DNA of 20,648 bases from JBBTWV01 sp038062615 (lineage in GTDB: Bacteria; Patescibacteriota; Gracilibacteria; UBA1369; UM-FILTER-53-11), in the NCBI GenBank assembly GCA_038062615.1, contig JBBTWV010000052.1, forward strand, positions 1 to 20,648, given 5' to 3'. Numbering within the stretch: the first letter of the stretch is position 1; the number at the start of each line of letters is the position of its first letter. The notes under the pieces were generated by a model. That model searched no databases and was not told the origin of the DNA. It saw only the letters and a program-made list of their open reading frames with translations. Shown here one piece after another: positions 19,120 to 20,648 of the stretch. Position numbers and translations under genes: made by a program.

Positions 19120-20648
19120 ATGTTTCCTCTTTCACACACTTTCTTACTAAGGCCTCGCTCGGTATTCATTGCGATGCTTGCTATGCTCGGTATTCTGCTA
19201 CTCCCGACGCTTGTACTCGGCCGTGAAGGGGTTTTAAAACCCGCTCTTGGCGACATTTCGATTGCCTCGCCTGGGCCCAAACGAGTGGAAGTTATGCCCG
19301 ATGGGGGATGGGCGGCTTTTTCATATCATGGCCGACTGTTGCCTTCATTCCCTCAGTTTATTGTGGGTGAAGATATTATATCTTCACCGGTTTTGGCTGA
19401 CATGGCAGACGATGCGCTGAGCGAAGTAACATTTATTACACGCGATGCACAGGACAAGTATCGTCTGTACGTCGCACGTGGCGACGGAAGCATTATTGCT
19501 TCCGCATTGCTCTCCGGGGAGCCCATTTATGATCCAGTAGTTTCTCTCAAGGGAGCCAACGGCAAGAGGAGCGTGCTTGTGGGCATCACGTCAAATGTTT
19601 TAGATGTGCGCGTAGAAAATGGAGCTCTTACGCTACAGGGCGTCTTGCCCGCTGAGATATTACTTTCTATCTCCAACAAAAAGGTGGGAGTTGCGGTTGA
19701 TCAAAAATATCAAAATATGATGATGAACTCGCCGTCGGAGAACAGTCTGAGCTTGTTTCATTTTGAGAATAATGGCTGGGATTTTGTGAGAGGATTTGAT
19801 TTACCTTCACCGGTCGCATACCCCGTGGTCTTTGATGATGCGAATAACGCCTATGGAGTTTTGAAGTCGGGAAAATTATTTTCAGTGGATCTTGCGAGTA
19901 GCGAAATCAGTGTTTTCGCAACGAATTTGAGCTCTTTGCCCCTGGATACGCCGCTTCTATTTGATGCCGATAGCGACAATGCAGGAAAAGAACTCGTCGT
20001 GTCTCTGGCTGATGGATCGCGTTCTGTGTTGAGTCTTACCGGCACACAACTCTCCAGTTCTTTTGCCAAGCAGAGCTTCCTCTCGCTCTCCACCGATGCG
20101 CTTGATAATACTCAGGGTGCGCTCTTCACTTACCAAACCGTGGGTTCCAGCGAACTTCTCCAGCCAGGGAATCGCTTGATTGTAAGCCCTTTAAGCGATT
20201 CAAAATTTTATTTTTCTTCAATCGGCGTTGAGATACAACTTTCTCAAGGAGAAACCGAAATCGCCGACGGAAGCGACATTAATCTGGGCAACTTGTTTGC
20301 CGGGACCACCACTGATGTTATTTTTTCCATTCAAAATACCGGCTCAAGAGACCTCATCCTTACGGGCACTTCATCCATTACTATTGCGGGTAATGACGCT
20401 GACCGGTTTGGCGTCGTCCAGCAGCCTGCCTCGCTCATTCCAGCCAACTCTTCGGTGGACTTTTCTCTCCGCATAACTCCAAATGTCTTGGGGCCGATCT
20501 CTGGCAGTCTTGTTATCGCCAATACCGATGCCGATGAGAGTCCTTATAATATAATACTTGGTGTTGTTGGAGCCAATGACGGATCATTCCCTATTGTTTA
20601 TGAAGACGCGCAAGACGGCGACATCGCCGGATGGTTTGCGGAAAAAGG
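19120..20648 (+). CDS. Secreted protein with Hydin/choice-of-anchor-D-like domain (3' end outside window)
   Basis: The frame from ATG 19120 stays open to the window edge (509 complete codons), so the C-terminus is missing. Residues 1-35 form a signal peptide (FIAMLAMLGILLLPTLVLG). Residues about 40-360 show repeated FG-GAP- or propeller-like beta units (for example LLFDADSDNAGKELVVSLADG) that suggest a beta-propeller. Residues about 365-485 match the ASPM/SPD-2/Hydin or choice-of-anchor-D type: INLGNLFAGTTTDVIFSIQN, TGSRDLILTG, then SLRITPNVLGPISGSLVIAN. The sequence then goes into YEDAQDGDIAGW, which commonly opens another beta-sandwich module. It starts 18 bases after the preceding stop with only a pyrimidine tract before the ATG. 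Confidence 0.8.
   Translation, partial: MFPLSHTFLLRPRSVFIAMLAMLGILLLPTLVLGREGVLKPALGDISIASPGPKRVEVMPDGGWAAFSYHGRLLPSFPQFIVGEDIISSPVLADMADDALSEVTFITRDAQDKYRLYVARGDGSIIASALLSGEPIYDPVVSLKGANGKRSVLVGITSNVLDVRVENGALTLQGVLPAEILLSISNKKVGVAVDQKYQNMMMNSPSENSLSLFHFENNGWDFVRGFDLPSPVAYPVVFDDANNAYGVLKSGKLFSVDLASSEISVFATNLSSLPLDTPLLFDADSDNAGKELVVSLADGSRSVLSLTGTQLSSSFAKQSFLSLSTDALDNTQGALFTYQTVGSSELLQPGNRLIVSPLSDSKFYFSSIGVEIQLSQGETEIADGSDINLGNLFAGTTTDVIFSIQNTGSRDLILTGTSSITIAGNDADRFGVVQQPASLIPANSSVDFSLRITPNVLGPISGSLVIANTDADESPYNIILGVVGANDGSFPIVYEDAQDGDIAGWFAEK

Noticed and set aside
17652..19120. Similar short stretches (TTATTCGT then TCTCT) before the genes at 17686 and 19120
   Set aside because: The resemblance is short and the spacing differs; too weak to call a shared regulatory site.

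Overview
The window reads as a piece of a bacterial chromosome from a Patescibacteria / Candidate Phyla Radiation-type organism. This is an inference from the gene mix: a giant Sec-exported YD-repeat protein, HAF-repeat and choice-of-anchor-type surface proteins, compact housekeeping genes, almost no Shine-Dalgarno sequences, and very short spacing between promoter and start codon. TGA behaves as a stop codon throughout, so the standard bacterial code applies and the recoded-UGA lineages are unlikely. I cannot place it more precisely without phylogeny.

Left part (1-3600, all minus strand). A possibly 5'-truncated membrane-protein fragment lies at the edge. A 20-bp imperfect copy of the tmRNA 3' end and a perfect 14-bp inverted repeat follow, and then the tmRNA gene (653-1067) with its own promoter. 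Upstream of that, in transcription order, are nfu, an A-type Fe-S carrier, a DHH-family NrnA-like phosphoesterase and a VIT/CCC1 iron transporter. The last two overlap. Together these form an Fe-S/iron and nucleotide-turnover block.

Middle part (3600-8350). On the plus strand an O-antigen-ligase-like membrane protein with C-terminal TPRs overlaps rdgB (ITPase). The rdgB stop codon lies inside a tRNA-Pro(CGG). Directly after the tRNA comes a long hairpin whose loop matches, at 19 of 24 positions, the loop of the hairpin after the tmRNA, although the two outer stems are unrelated. Two unrecognised genes follow on the minus strand, facing away from the surface cluster.

Right part (8350-20648, plus strand). 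A strong promoter sits directly before a 2626-residue secreted protein. Its order is signal peptide, DNRLRE-type domain, three CARDB domains, polyglycine hinge, Ca-binding-like loop, DUF6531, long YD-repeat shell, RHS core, pretoxin region and a barnase-family ribonuclease tip. It is followed by a SUKH-like immunity gene, an unrecognised small cytosolic gene that may be a second immunity protein, a small membrane-anchored BamE-like protein, a secreted HAF-repeat protein, and a secreted protein with a Hydin/choice-of-anchor-D-like domain that runs off the window. I read this as a polymorphic-toxin and surface-interaction locus.

The observations most worth following are the pair of conserved-loop, variable-stem hairpins placed just after stable RNA genes, the barnase-tipped Rhs protein that has no recognisable barstar, and the consistent leaderless / no-Shine-Dalgarno architecture.
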